Positions 1 to 7,904 of a DNA stretch of 64,000 nt are shown here, one piece after another (within the stretch, counting starts at the first letter, position 1; every line of letters begins with the position of its first letter). The notes beneath the pieces were generated by a model. It saw only the letters and a program-made list of their open reading frames with translations. It did not search any database and was not told the origin of the DNA. A program made the position numbers and the translations under genes. The stretch is taken from positions 1 through 64,000 of the forward strand of contig CAVUES010000007.1 of NCBI GenBank assembly GCA_963740555.1. Direction: 5' to 3'. This DNA comes from Mayfieldus sp963740555 (GTDB lineage: Bacteria; Actinomycetota; Thermoleophilia; Solirubrobacterales; 70-9).

Positions 1-166
1 CCTCAGGCCCTGTCTCAGCGATGGGATCGCAGCAGCGCGCCGCCCGTCCCGCCGGTCTCCGGACGGTTCCGTCGTGGGAACGTCGTCCTGACCGCTGGTC
101 AGTTAGAACCGAAACTTACTCATTAATCCCGATTGACTGTGCGTCAGCCAGGGATAGCGTTGGCAG

Positions 167-619
167 ATCAGGTCCTCGGCATCGAAACGCCTCCGCAAAG
201 TTGGAATCGCGACTCTGTTCGTTGGAGCCGTCTTCGTCCTCTCCGGTTGCTGGGCAACCTCGCACACGAACCTCTTCGAGAGCAATCTCACCGTCAGTCA
301 GGATGCGACGGCGAAGACCATCCTGGTCTGCACCCAGCAGCACCCGACCGATGCCAACGCGAGAGCTGCGTGCGCCCTTGACGTCGTGAAGCTGTCCTGC
401 CACCTTCAGCCGGTGCCGAACTTTCCGGTTGGGGAATGCGACTACGCGACCGACCACCGCTACGTCCCCGACATGCGGGCCTCGATCCAGTCGATTCTCA
501 ACAACGATCCGGTCCCGGGGGGCGGCAAGTATGCCTGTCTCTTCTACGTCGATCCCCTTTACGTCGGAGTCGACGCCTGGTACCCCCAACCGCTCGGCGA
601 GCCCGGCTGTCCGGACTGA
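167..619 (+). CDS. small Cys-rich secreted lipoprotein, start codon unclear
   Basis: This frame is open from 158 to the stop at 617-619. It encodes a basic n-region (S-K-R-L-R-K), a hydrophobic stretch and a clean lipobox L-S-G-C with the lipidated Cys codon at 248-250, followed by about 122 mature residues with six further Cys. I see a lipoprotein exported by Sec/Tat and lipidated by Lgt, and I recognise no family. The difficulty is the start. The frame has no ATG, GTG or TTG between the stop at 155-157 and the lipobox. ATC at 167 is only a placeholder. A TTG at 160 with an AGGGA motif in front lies in another frame, so a one-base assembly error or a real frameshift is possible. Confidence 0.5.
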   Translation: MRSSASKRLRKVGIATLFVGAVFVLSGCWATSHTNLFESNLTVSQDATAKTILVCTQQHPTDANARAACALDVVKLSCHLQPVPNFPVGECDYATDHRYVPDMRASIQSILNNDPVPGGGKYACLFYVDPLYVGVDAWYPQPLGEPGCPD

Positions 620-682
620 TTGCCTGCAATCTTCCGCGCCGAACGCCGGCTCCGCGGCCGCTAGCCTCTAGGCGACTTCCCC

Positions 683-771
683 GGAGGGGTGCCGGAGTGG
701 TTGAACGGGGCGGTCTCGAAAACCGTTAAGGGCCTTCGGGTCCTTCGTGGGTTCGAATCCCACCCCCTCCG
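683..771 (+). tRNA. tRNA-Ser (CGA)
   Basis: This is a class II tRNA. The acceptor arm GGAGGGG at 683-689 pairs with CCCCTCC at 764-770 and G771 is the discriminator base. The anticodon loop CTCGAAA is closed by GCGGT/ACCGT and gives anticodon CGA. A long variable arm follows, then the T-arm GGTTCGAATCC. The CCA end is not encoded. Confidence 0.95.
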
Positions 772-794
772 CTTTTCAGGACGCAAATTCGCGT

Positions 795-2492
795 TTAGAG
801 GGGAACCTGGGGCGCCGTTGCGTTGGCGAGCATCAGGTTGCGAAGCCGCTCGCCCAGCTCCGCGCGCAAGGCCCGATCGGACGCTCTCACGGCCTCGCCG
901 CTCGAGCGCTCGACCAGGTTCGCGCTCTCGTCCGGGTCGCGCTCGAGGTCGTACATCTCGTACTCGGGCGCGGCATCGCCGGCTGGATCGAAGTAGAAGG
1001 CAAGCTTGTGTCGCGGCGTCCGTATCGCGCGGATCCGGTTCGGCTGACCGGGGACGTCCTGCAGCGCCGTGGCCGCCTGGTGGTCGTCGTATGTGAAATG
1101 GACCTCCTCCTGCACCGACGAAGCCGGGGCGGGATGACTTGTCAGCGGGCTGAAATCGCTGTCGGCCCGCCTCAGCAGCTCCCGCTCAGGGGTCGCCTTG
1201 CCGGCGAGGATCGGGGTGAGGTCGTGGCCTCGCGCGTCCGGATCGAGCTCGGCGCCGGCGAGCGTCGCGATCGTCGGGAGCAGATCGACGAGGGAGCCCA
1301 GCGCATCGGTCTCCACGGCCCGCGGGAAGAGCACCGGGTTGGATACGACGAGCGGGACATGGATCGTCTCCTCGTAGGCGTTGAAGGCCTTCTGGCGCAG
1401 TCCACCATGCGAAAGTCCCATCTCGCCGTGGTCGGCGCAGCGGAAGATCACCGTTCGCGAGCGCAGTGAGCCAGGATCGCCGGCCTCCCCGAGGGCCTTC
1501 AGCACCCGCCCGACCTTCTCGTCGACGACGCGGTGAAGGTGGGCATAGAAGTTGACGTAGTCGATCTTTGCCCTGTCGCTGTCGAGGGGGCCGAGATAGG
1601 CGGTCATCCCCATCTTGATCAGCTCGTGGACGGTCGGTTTGTCGCGCAGACTCTCATTGACGGTGGGCGGCAGCTGCACGCCCAGCTCGCGGAAGTCCGC
1701 GGAGTCGTAACCGCCACGTTCGTACTGGGCGGGGTAGCCAAGCACGTCATGGGGGTTCACCAGGGAGACGACCAGGCAGAAGGGCTCGGGCAGATCCTCT
1801 TGACCGAGCCAGTTCTCCGCCTGGCGCGTGTACACCTCGTCCCAGCCCAAGCCGAGCGGGCCGGCGTTGCCGGAGCCGAAATGCTCGGCCTTCGCGTTCT
1901 CTCCTGCGTCCGGCGGCTCCCAGTCGGCGAACCCGAAGTCGCGACGCAATCGCTCCGCGTCGGCGTCGCTCCAGCCCGCAAGCAGCGAGCCTTCACCCGA
2001 GGGGTGGGTGAGGTGCCACTTGCCCTTGTAGCCCACCTCGTAACCGCGTCCGCGCAGGACGGTCGCAAGGCTCGGGGTGTCGGGGGAAAGCTCCGGCTCG
2101 TTCCCCGACTTCGGGCCGAGCTGGAGCAACCCGCGCGAGAACTGGGTCAGCGCCCTCCTTCGCGGAGCCCCCTGGCCGCGCAGGATCCCGAGCAGAGTCC
2201 GCACGACCGCGGGCGAGTTGCGGGGGTCGGGCCGCAGATCGGCCTGAGTGTGGGTCAGGGTGACGCCGTGCTGAGCCGGGTAGCGGCCGGTGAGCAGCGT
2301 CGCCCGGCTGGGCGAGCACATCGACGTGTTGCAGAAGGCGCTGCTGAAGCTGAGGCCTGTATCGGCCAACTCGTGGTCGCTCGGGGTCAGCTCTCGCAAC
2401 CAGCCCGGTTCGTCCGGCCAATGGCACGGGTAGCGCTGCTGATCGGTGATCAGCAGCAGGATGTTGGGAGGGCGGACCAGAGCTTGCGACAT
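795..2492 (-). CDS. sulfatase (formylglycine-type arylsulfatase family)
   Basis: A 565-residue alkaline-phosphatase-fold hydrolase, predicted to cleave sulfate (or phosphonate) esters. The N-terminus NILLLITDQQR supplies metal-binding Asp17. The motif C-S-P-S-R at residues 59-63 matches C-x-P-x-R, so Cys59 is the likely site of formylglycine conversion. ADHGE near residue 355 is a second metal-binding block. There is no signal peptide, so it probably acts in the cytoplasm. The substrate cannot be inferred. It stands alone between tRNA-Ser and the OsmC gene. Confidence 0.88.
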   Translation of the reverse strand: MSQALVRPPNILLLITDQQRYPCHWPDEPGWLRELTPSDHELADTGLSFSSAFCNTSMCSPSRATLLTGRYPAQHGVTLTHTQADLRPDPRNSPAVVRTLLGILRGQGAPRRRALTQFSRGLLQLGPKSGNEPELSPDTPSLATVLRGRGYEVGYKGKWHLTHPSGEGSLLAGWSDADAERLRRDFGFADWEPPDAGENAKAEHFGSGNAGPLGLGWDEVYTRQAENWLGQEDLPEPFCLVVSLVNPHDVLGYPAQYERGGYDSADFRELGVQLPPTVNESLRDKPTVHELIKMGMTAYLGPLDSDRAKIDYVNFYAHLHRVVDEKVGRVLKALGEAGDPGSLRSRTVIFRCADHGEMGLSHGGLRQKAFNAYEETIHVPLVVSNPVLFPRAVETDALGSLVDLLPTIATLAGAELDPDARGHDLTPILAGKATPERELLRRADSDFSPLTSHPAPASSVQEEVHFTYDDHQAATALQDVPGQPNRIRAIRTPRHKLAFYFDPAGDAAPEYEMYDLERDPDESANLVERSSGEAVRASDRALRAELGERLRNLMLANATAPQVPL

Positions 2493-2517
2493 CGCGTTCC
2501 CGAAATCGCCAGAGAGA

Positions 2518-2928
2518 CTAGGCGACGCTCAGGGTTTCGACCAAGTCCTCTTCGAAGATGAAGCCCGCCTCCAGCGCCCGGCGGAGCGGACAGGCCTCGG
2601 CCACCCGCTCGAGCCGGCGCACCTGCTCGGGTGAGAGCTGGCTCGGTAGCTGCAAAGCGACGTCGAAGCGTCGTGGTGAGCACTCGTTGTCGTAGCTGAC
2701 GTCGACCGAAGGCTCGCCAATGTCCCAGCCGCGGCGTTGGGCGTACATCGCGACCGTCGTCGCGACGCACGAAGCAAGGGCGGCGGGCAGAAGCTCGTGC
2801 GGGGCCGGCCCCTCGTCGGTTCCGCCGAGCGAGAGCGGCTCGTCGGTGACGATCGTGTGGCGCCCGTTGACGTCGACCTCGTGTTTGAGGGTCTCACCGA
2901 TTCGTCGTGCGGTTGCTGTCATTGTCAT
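2518..2928 (-). CDS. OsmC/Ohr-family protein
   Basis: A 136-residue OsmC-like protein. It shows the family pattern of an N-terminal beta region, the helix PAPHELLPAALASCVATTV with the first reactive Cys, and ACPLRRAL with the second Cys. Family members reduce organic hydroperoxides, and some act on persulfides. The start ATG at 2928 faces the ArsR gene across a 48-bp divergent region containing a palindrome, so it is probably controlled by that regulator. Confidence 0.88.
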   Translation of the reverse strand: MTMTATARRIGETLKHEVDVNGRHTIVTDEPLSLGGTDEGPAPHELLPAALASCVATTVAMYAQRRGWDIGEPSVDVSYDNECSPRRFDVALQLPSQLSPEQVRRLERVAEACPLRRALEAGFIFEEDLVETLSVA

Positions 2929-2943
2929 GGAGCTAGACTACCA

Positions 2944-2961
2944 CACAACGATCTAGTTGTG
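2944..2961. promoter_or_regulatory. palindromic operator between OsmC and ArsR genes
   Basis: CACAAC and GTTGTG form perfect 6-bp inverted arms separated by GATCTA in the only intergenic space between two divergent genes. A TATCTT -10-like hexamer at 2963-2968 lies just before the ArsR start, so the site overlaps the core promoter. This is the position expected of an autoregulatory ArsR operator. Confidence 0.6.
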
Positions 2962-2976
2962 CTATCTTTTCTCGTC

Positions 2977-3327
2977 ATGGCAAGTACCGCGACTGTCCCG
3001 CATCCCCTTCCGGCCCCGCTGATCGAGCAGATCGCCGAGCGCTTTCGCGTCCTCAGCGAACCGATGCGGATCAACCTGCTCGACGTGCTGCGCGACGGCG
3101 AGGCCACGGTGGTGGAGCTGCAGAAGGCGACCGGCGCTTCGCAGCAGAACGTCTCCAAGCATCTCGGCGTACTGCTTCGCGCCGGCATCGTCGGCCGCCG
3201 CAAGGAAGGCAACTTCTCGGTCTACTCGATCGCCGACCCGGCAGTCTTCGGGCTCTGCGAGGAGGTCTGCGGCGGGCTGCGCCGGCAGCTCGACGAGCTC
3301 GACACCTTGCTGCAAGGAGGTCACTGA
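2977..3327 (+). CDS. ArsR-family winged-helix repressor
   Basis: A 116-residue ArsR/SmtB-type repressor. The segment FRVLSEPMRINLLDVL is followed by the recognition helix GASQQNVSKHLGVL and a beta-wing. A Cys-x3-Cys pair (LCEEVC) lies in the C-terminal helix, the dimer-interface place where thiol- or persulfide-sensing members carry reactive Cys. I start at the ATG at 2977, because an upstream extension would run through the divergent promoter. It heads an operon with the DUF2892 and MMPL genes. The sensed signal is inferred only; metal ions remain possible. Confidence 0.85.
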   Translation: MASTATVPHPLPAPLIEQIAERFRVLSEPMRINLLDVLRDGEATVVELQKATGASQQNVSKHLGVLLRAGIVGRRKEGNFSVYSIADPAVFGLCEEVCGGLRRQLDELDTLLQGGH

Positions 3328-3328
3328 G

Positions 3329-3574
3329 ATGCGGCCCCCCTCGCGCCCACGCGGCTGGCCACTGGAGAGGGTTCTCTTCGCTCTTGCCGGCAGCATGACC
3401 TTGATCAGCGCCGCTCTCGCCGCCCTGGTCTCGCCCTGGTTCCTTCTTCTCGCCGCCTTCGTGGGCGTCAACCAGTGGCTCTACGTCGTGGTTGGAGCCT
3501 GCCCGGCATCGCTGGTCCTGAAGCGCGCCTGCCGGCTGCGCTCGGCCGTCTACCCGGGCCCTGAGACCCGATGA
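3329..3574 (+). CDS. DUF2892 (YgaP-like) membrane protein
   Basis: An 81-residue inner-membrane protein with two hydrophobic segments around residues 13-50 and the family-like GACPASLVLKR near the end. DUF2892 domains occur alone or fused to rhodanese domains, as in YgaP, and are often next to ArsR regulators. It begins one base after the ArsR stop codon and overlaps the MMPL start by ATGA, so the three genes are probably cotranscribed and translationally coupled. Confidence 0.75.
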   Translation: MRPPSRPRGWPLERVLFALAGSMTLISAALAALVSPWFLLLAAFVGVNQWLYVVVGACPASLVLKRACRLRSAVYPGPETR

Positions 3575-5694
3575 CCTCGATCGGACCGATCGGCAGGCTG
3601 GGCCGCTACACCGCGACCCACTTCCGCACCGTGCTCGTGGCATGGCTGGTTGTCGGGGTAGGGCTCGGCTTCTTCGCGCCCCGGGTCGAGCAGGCGCTCT
3701 CGGGCGCCGGCTGGGAGACGACCGGCTCGCAGTCGGTGCAGGCCCGCAAGCTGATCGACCGGAATTTCGGCGGCCTCTCCAGCTACGGCCTGATGACAGT
3801 CATTCATTCCTCCACGACAACGGTCGATAGCCCAGCCTTCGCCTCGAGGATCGCCGCCACCGAGCGGCTGCTGCGGGCCGACCCGGCGGTTCGCACCGTA
3901 GTCCCGCCGCAGTCCGGCGTGTCGGTGTCGCCTGACAAGCACACCGCGATCGTCCAGGCCGGCGCCGCCCGCGACTCCAACGCCATGGTGCGGGCGGCCG
4001 ACGGGCTCAAAGGCCCCTTGAACGGGCTCAGTCGCCAGGGCGTTCAGGTGCACCTCACCGGTGCGGCCGGCATGTGGTCGGACTTCAACGCCGCCAACAA
4101 GAGCGCGATGCTGCGCTCGGAGGTGATCTCATGGCCGGTCACGCTGGCGATCATGGTGCTCGCGTTCGGCTCGCTGGTCGCGGCGGGCCTGCCGCTGATG
4201 TTGACCATGGTCGGGCTGCTGGCCGCCGCCGGCTCGCTCTATCTCGGCACGCAGGTGCTGCCGATCTCGATCTGGGCGATGAACTTCGCGCTGATGTTCG
4301 CCCTGGCGCTCGGCATCGACTATGCGCTGTTCGTCGTCTACCGGTTCCGCGGCGCCTTCTTCGGCTCCCGGCTGGACGCGGTCGAGGCCACGGCGCTGAC
4401 GATGGACACCGCGGGCAAGGCCGTGCTCTTCTCCGGCCTCACGGTGTTGATCTCGCTGACGGCGGTGATGCTTGTACCCAGTCCGGCATTTCGCTCGATG
4501 AGCCTCGGGATCATGCTGGCTGTCCTCTTCGTCTTGGCGGCGACCCTCACCCTGCTGCCGGCCGTCCTGGCCAAGCTCGGGCCCCGGATCGACAAGGTCT
4601 CGCTTCCGTGGGTGCACTCGGGCGAGCATCGCTCGGCCCGCTTCGCGGCCTGGGGCGAGCGCCTCTGGCGCCGGCCGCTTCCCTACGGGATCGCCGCCCT
4701 CGCCGCTCTTCTGGTGCTCGCCTTCCCGGTCACCCAGCTGCGAACCGCGATGCCGTCGATCAAGGTCGTACCTCCCTCGGACTCCTCGCGGATCGGCTAC
4801 CAGCAGGTCCAGGCCGCCCTCGGTCCCGGGGCGACCGGGCCGCTGCAGCTGGTGGCACCGGCGCGAGAAGCGAAAAGGGCGATGGCGCTCGCGAAGCGTG
4901 ACCCGGGAATCGCCCAAGTGCTGGCCCCGCAGAGAGGCGGCGGCAACTTGGCGCTTATCGACGCCGTCCCGAAGCAGGACCCCTCCAACCCGGCAGTCGG
5001 CCGCACGATCGACCGCCTGCGGGCCGAGCTTCCCCCTGAAACCTACGTCGGTGGGGCGGTGGCAGAGAACCACGACCTCGAGCGGGCCCTATCGGCGAAG
5101 ACGCCTCTCGTGATCGGCGTCGTCCTCGGCCTTGGGTTCCTGCTCCTGCTGTTCGCCCTGCAGGCGCCGCTGATCGCCGCTGTTGGCGTGGTCACCAACC
5201 TGCTCGCCACCGGCGCGGCATTCGGCGTCGCGAAATGGATCTTCCAGGACGGCACCCTTCACTCGCTGCTCGGCTTCCAGCCCCAGGGCTTTCTCGACGC
5301 CTGGGGGCCGGTCTTCTTCTTCGCGATGATCTTCGCGATCTCGATGGACTACACGGTCTTTCTGCTCTCCTCGGCGAAGGAGCATTGGGACCGCACGCAT
5401 GACCCGAAGGAGGCGATGGTCGGCGGGCTCGCCCACTCGGGCCGGGTGATCTTCGCGGCCGCCGCGGTGATGGTGGCGGTCTTCTTCACCTTCGCCCTCT
5501 CGGGCCCACTGCCTCCGAAGGAGATGGGCGTGATCCTCGGCGTCGCGGTGCTTCTGGACGCGATGCTGATCAGGCTTCTGTTGCTGCCCGTGTTGCTGCG
5601 GCTGCTCGGCCGCTGGGCCTGGTATCTGCCCAGCTGGGCGCATCGCGTGCTCCCCGATGTTCGCTTCGGGCATGCCGTAGGCTCGACCTCGTGA
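3571..5694 (+). CDS. MMPL/RND-superfamily transporter
   Basis: A 707-residue membrane transporter of the MMPL (RND) type. One transmembrane segment at about residues 17-35 is followed by a periplasmic domain and a block of five or six segments (about 188-335), and the pattern repeats in the second half (about 515-690). The motif ALGIDYALFVVYRFR in TM4 and AISMDYTVFLLSSAKE in the second half carry the conserved membrane Asp-Tyr proton-relay pairs. It probably exports lipids or hydrophobic compounds by proton antiport. The substrate is unknown. It shares an operon with the ArsR repressor. Confidence 0.88.
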   Translation: MTSIGPIGRLGRYTATHFRTVLVAWLVVGVGLGFFAPRVEQALSGAGWETTGSQSVQARKLIDRNFGGLSSYGLMTVIHSSTTTVDSPAFASRIAATERLLRADPAVRTVVPPQSGVSVSPDKHTAIVQAGAARDSNAMVRAADGLKGPLNGLSRQGVQVHLTGAAGMWSDFNAANKSAMLRSEVISWPVTLAIMVLAFGSLVAAGLPLMLTMVGLLAAAGSLYLGTQVLPISIWAMNFALMFALALGIDYALFVVYRFRGAFFGSRLDAVEATALTMDTAGKAVLFSGLTVLISLTAVMLVPSPAFRSMSLGIMLAVLFVLAATLTLLPAVLAKLGPRIDKVSLPWVHSGEHRSARFAAWGERLWRRPLPYGIAALAALLVLAFPVTQLRTAMPSIKVVPPSDSSRIGYQQVQAALGPGATGPLQLVAPAREAKRAMALAKRDPGIAQVLAPQRGGGNLALIDAVPKQDPSNPAVGRTIDRLRAELPPETYVGGAVAENHDLERALSAKTPLVIGVVLGLGFLLLLFALQAPLIAAVGVVTNLLATGAAFGVAKWIFQDGTLHSLLGFQPQGFLDAWGPVFFFAMIFAISMDYTVFLLSSAKEHWDRTHDPKEAMVGGLAHSGRVIFAAAAVMVAVFFTFALSGPLPPKEMGVILGVAVLLDAMLIRLLLLPVLLRLLGRWAWYLPSWAHRVLPDVRFGHAVGSTS

Positions 5695-5762
5695 AGCGTG
5701 TAGTGATTCTCGGCGGCAGCGGCGGTGCCGTCGCCGTTCTGCGCTCCCAGCGCGGGCGCTAA
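5691..5762 (+). pseudogene. remnant of a Rossmann-fold flavin/NAD oxidoreductase N-terminus
   Basis: GTG at 5691 overlaps the MMPL stop and opens a 23-codon frame reading VKRVVILGGSGGAVAVLRSQ. This is the typical beta-strand plus glycine-rich start of FAD/NAD(P) oxidoreductases such as sulfide:quinone reductases. The stop at 5760-5762 follows at once. The same frame then runs on without another stop to about 5960 but shows no recognisable domain. I read it as the stump of a deleted last operon gene. A real micropeptide is less likely. Confidence 0.4.
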
Positions 5763-6057
5763 GGAGCGACAGAGCCGGACCATGGCCTCGTCCGAGCATC
5801 GAGAGCTGAGCGCAAGTCAGGCCTGGGAGGCGGCGCGGGAGGGCGCCGCTCGAAGCTGACCCGCTGGCGTGGTGCGGTCGAGATCGCCGAGGGCTGGAAG
5901 GCCTGGGAGGTTGCCGGACTTCCGGCTGCGCACCCCGAGGGAGGAGATGAGAAACCATGAGGTCCCTGCCAGCCCCGTGATTTTCGGTCTCCGCGCGGGT
6001 TGACGCCGCGGGACCGGTAAGAATAGGCTGCCCTCCGCCCTCGGGAGGGTTTGAGAA
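5763..6057. other. gap without a convincing gene
   Basis: This holds only short frames, the longest in the frame of the preceding remnant. A short GC-rich inverted pair at 6031-6050 (CCCTCC and GGAGGG around a loop) lies just before the cytochrome operon and may be a terminator or leader hairpin. Confidence 0.4.
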
Positions 6058-6216
6058 ATGCTCGGCGCGCTCTTCAATCTCAATCACCCGGCTCACTACG
6101 TGCACTGGCACTTCTTCCAGATGTCGGTGGCGAACGTCGTCGTCATCCTGTTGATGATCCTGGTCTTCGTGCTGGCGATCGCACTGCCGTTCCCGACCCG
6201 CAACCGGGAGCTATGA
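6058..6216 (+). CDS. 52-residue single-pass membrane protein of the cytochrome b operon
   Basis: M-L-G-A-L-F-N opens a small protein with a His-rich head (H10, H13, H16, H18) followed by one strongly hydrophobic segment at about residues 24-44 and a basic cytoplasmic end. Its stop overlaps the start of the cytochrome b gene (ATGA), so it is the first gene of that operon. It probably is a small accessory subunit of the membrane redox complex. The His residues could ligate haem or metal, but this is speculation. I recognise no named family. Confidence 0.7.
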   Translation: MLGALFNLNHPAHYVHWHFFQMSVANVVVILLMILVFVLAIALPFPTRNREL

Positions 6217-6869
6217 GCCCCGAAGAGTCACGAATGTGGACGGAGTGGGTACGGGAGCGGGCCGTCCGCGCGCTGCCCCCGGAGAAGCTTCTCCCCGACC
6301 GCCAGCCCGCCTACGTCTCCTCGTGGATCTACGTCTTCGGCGTGGCCACGATCGCGGCGTTGATCGTCGTCGTCGCATCCGGGATGATCCTCGGCCTCAA
6401 GGGACCCGAGTGGTGGCACGTGTCGAGCGTCGGGCGGTTCTTCAACAGCATCCACCTCTGGGGGGTGGAGCTGTTCTTCTTCGCGATGGTCGTCCACCTC
6501 TGGGGGAAGTTCTTCATGGGGGCCTGGCGCGGCGGACGCGGCCGCACCTGGGTCACCGGAGCGATCGTCTTTCTGGTCTCGATCGGAACCGCGTTCACCG
6601 GCTACCTCTCGCAGCAGAACTTTGATTCCCAGTGGATTGCCAGCGAAGGCAAGGACGGGTTGAACTCGGTCGGCATCGGCGCCTACTTCAATGTCATCGA
6701 CTTCGGCCAGATGTACACGTGGCACGTCATCCTGCTTCCGGTTGCCGTCGTGGCGCTGGTCGCTTGGCATGTCCTGCTGGTGCGCCGCCATGGGGTGGTG
6801 CCGCCGTACCCGGCCAAGCGTTCAGGTTCGACCAAGCCGACCGCGTCCAGCGAGGCGAGCTCGCCGTGA
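6213..6869 (+). CDS. cytochrome b N-terminal (b6-like) subunit
   Basis: A 218-residue four-helix cytochrome b6-type protein. Histidines H81 and H95 (14 apart) in helix B and H171 and H186 (15 apart) in helix D give exactly the spacing of the two b-haem ligand pairs in cytochrome b6. It should carry quinol electrons across the membrane in a bc-like complex. It overlaps both neighbours by four bases, so subunits are made stoichiometrically. No Rieske or cytochrome c gene is next to it. Confidence 0.88.
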   Translation: MSPEESRMWTEWVRERAVRALPPEKLLPDRQPAYVSSWIYVFGVATIAALIVVVASGMILGLKGPEWWHVSSVGRFFNSIHLWGVELFFFAMVVHLWGKFFMGAWRGGRGRTWVTGAIVFLVSIGTAFTGYLSQQNFDSQWIASEGKDGLNSVGIGAYFNVIDFGQMYTWHVILLPVAVVALVAWHVLLVRRHGVVPPYPAKRSGSTKPTASSEASSP

Positions 6870-7822
6870 ACGCGACCACGCCGGCGCCTGCGCCGTCGAG
6901 CGACGAAGGCGAGTGGCAGGGCGGCTACGTTCGTTACGACCTGATCAAGGAATTCGTCGTCGCGCTGGCGGTGATCACCTTGCTCACCGTGGTCCTGGCG
7001 GTCCTCTTCTCCTCGCCCGACGATCCGCCGGTCACGATCCAGCAGTGGTCGCGCGCCGACCCCGGCGACTTCCTGGCCACTGCGGTGACCGAGCTCGACC
7101 GCTCGAGCGAGCTGGCTACCTACGGACCTCCTTACAACCACACGCCCGACGTGGCGCAGAAGATCGGTCCAATCTGCCTGCAGTGTGCACCGGGTGTGCA
7201 TATCCCGATCGACACGGCCAACGACTTCGTCTTGAACCCGCTGCGCAGCATCCCCGGGAACGCCGCCCTTCGAAGCTCCCTGGCCGCCTATCAGGCGGCT
7301 CCCGCCGCCCAGAAGACGAAATGGACCGACGCCTACACGGCTGCGCTGGAGAAGGCCCGCTTCCCCGCCGGTCGCCCAACGCTGCCCCGCGGCGACTACG
7401 GGCCCGTTGCCCCGATGATGACCTCGCTGCTCGGCCTCGCGCAGAGCAGCGGCCTGGACGGTGCCCTGCTGACGACGCGCCAGTTCTACCAGACCAACTA
7501 CACCAAGCCGCTGCTGTTCATCTCGGGAGGCAGCTTCTTCGAGGACCGGGCCTCGGCGCAGCACTTGCTGGGCGATCAGTGGGGGATGATGAACGAGACG
7601 GGCAGCTACCCGGGCCAGGTCTGGCTCTGGCTTTACACCTTCTGGTACCAAATCGCGCCCTTCGACACCTCGGAGAACGCCGACGCGCTCATCTGGGCGC
7701 TGATGATGGTGCTCAGCCTCGCCTTCATCTGCATTCCATTCATCCCGGGCCTTCGCACTCTGCCGCGGCACCTTGGAGTCCACCGGCTGATCTGGCGCGA
7801 TCACTATCGGCGAGTGGAGTAG
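6866..7822 (+). CDS. membrane partner of the cytochrome b subunit, large extracytoplasmic domain
   Basis: A 318-residue protein starting with GTG inside the cytochrome b stop. One transmembrane helix (about residues 29-48) precedes an extracytoplasmic domain of some 200 residues containing ICLQCAPGVH, a Cys-x2-Cys pair that is not a haem c site because the next residue is not His. One or two helices at about 255-300 follow, ending in a basic tail. By position it replaces subunit IV or the cytochrome b C-terminal half, yet I find no P-E-W-Y quinol-site motif. It looks like a lineage-specific subunit. Its function is unknown. Confidence 0.65.
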   Translation: MNATTPAPAPSSDEGEWQGGYVRYDLIKEFVVALAVITLLTVVLAVLFSSPDDPPVTIQQWSRADPGDFLATAVTELDRSSELATYGPPYNHTPDVAQKIGPICLQCAPGVHIPIDTANDFVLNPLRSIPGNAALRSSLAAYQAAPAAQKTKWTDAYTAALEKARFPAGRPTLPRGDYGPVAPMMTSLLGLAQSSGLDGALLTTRQFYQTNYTKPLLFISGGSFFEDRASAQHLLGDQWGMMNETGSYPGQVWLWLYTFWYQIAPFDTSENADALIWALMMVLSLAFICIPFIPGLRTLPRHLGVHRLIWRDHYRRVE

Positions 7823-7904
7823 CGCGGGCTACTTTGCGGCCTGACTCTGGGTCATCGCCGATTTCACTCCGTCGCCCGCCCGCCGGGTTATCGTCGGCCA
7901 GATC

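Noticed and set aside
133..381. Frame with TTG at 160 and a fair ribosome site
   Set aside because: Its translation has no signal or domain. The overlapping frame has a perfect lipobox and regular Cys, and fits coding sequence better.
4129..5073. Long antisense frame opposite the MMPL gene
   Set aside because: It has no start signal and only Arg/Gly/Gln-rich composition, the usual shadow of a high-GC gene. Similar antisense frames elsewhere were dismissed for the same reason.
5782..5860. Small ATG frame after the oxidoreductase remnant
   Set aside because: About 25 codons with no ribosome site, no domain and no conserved feature.
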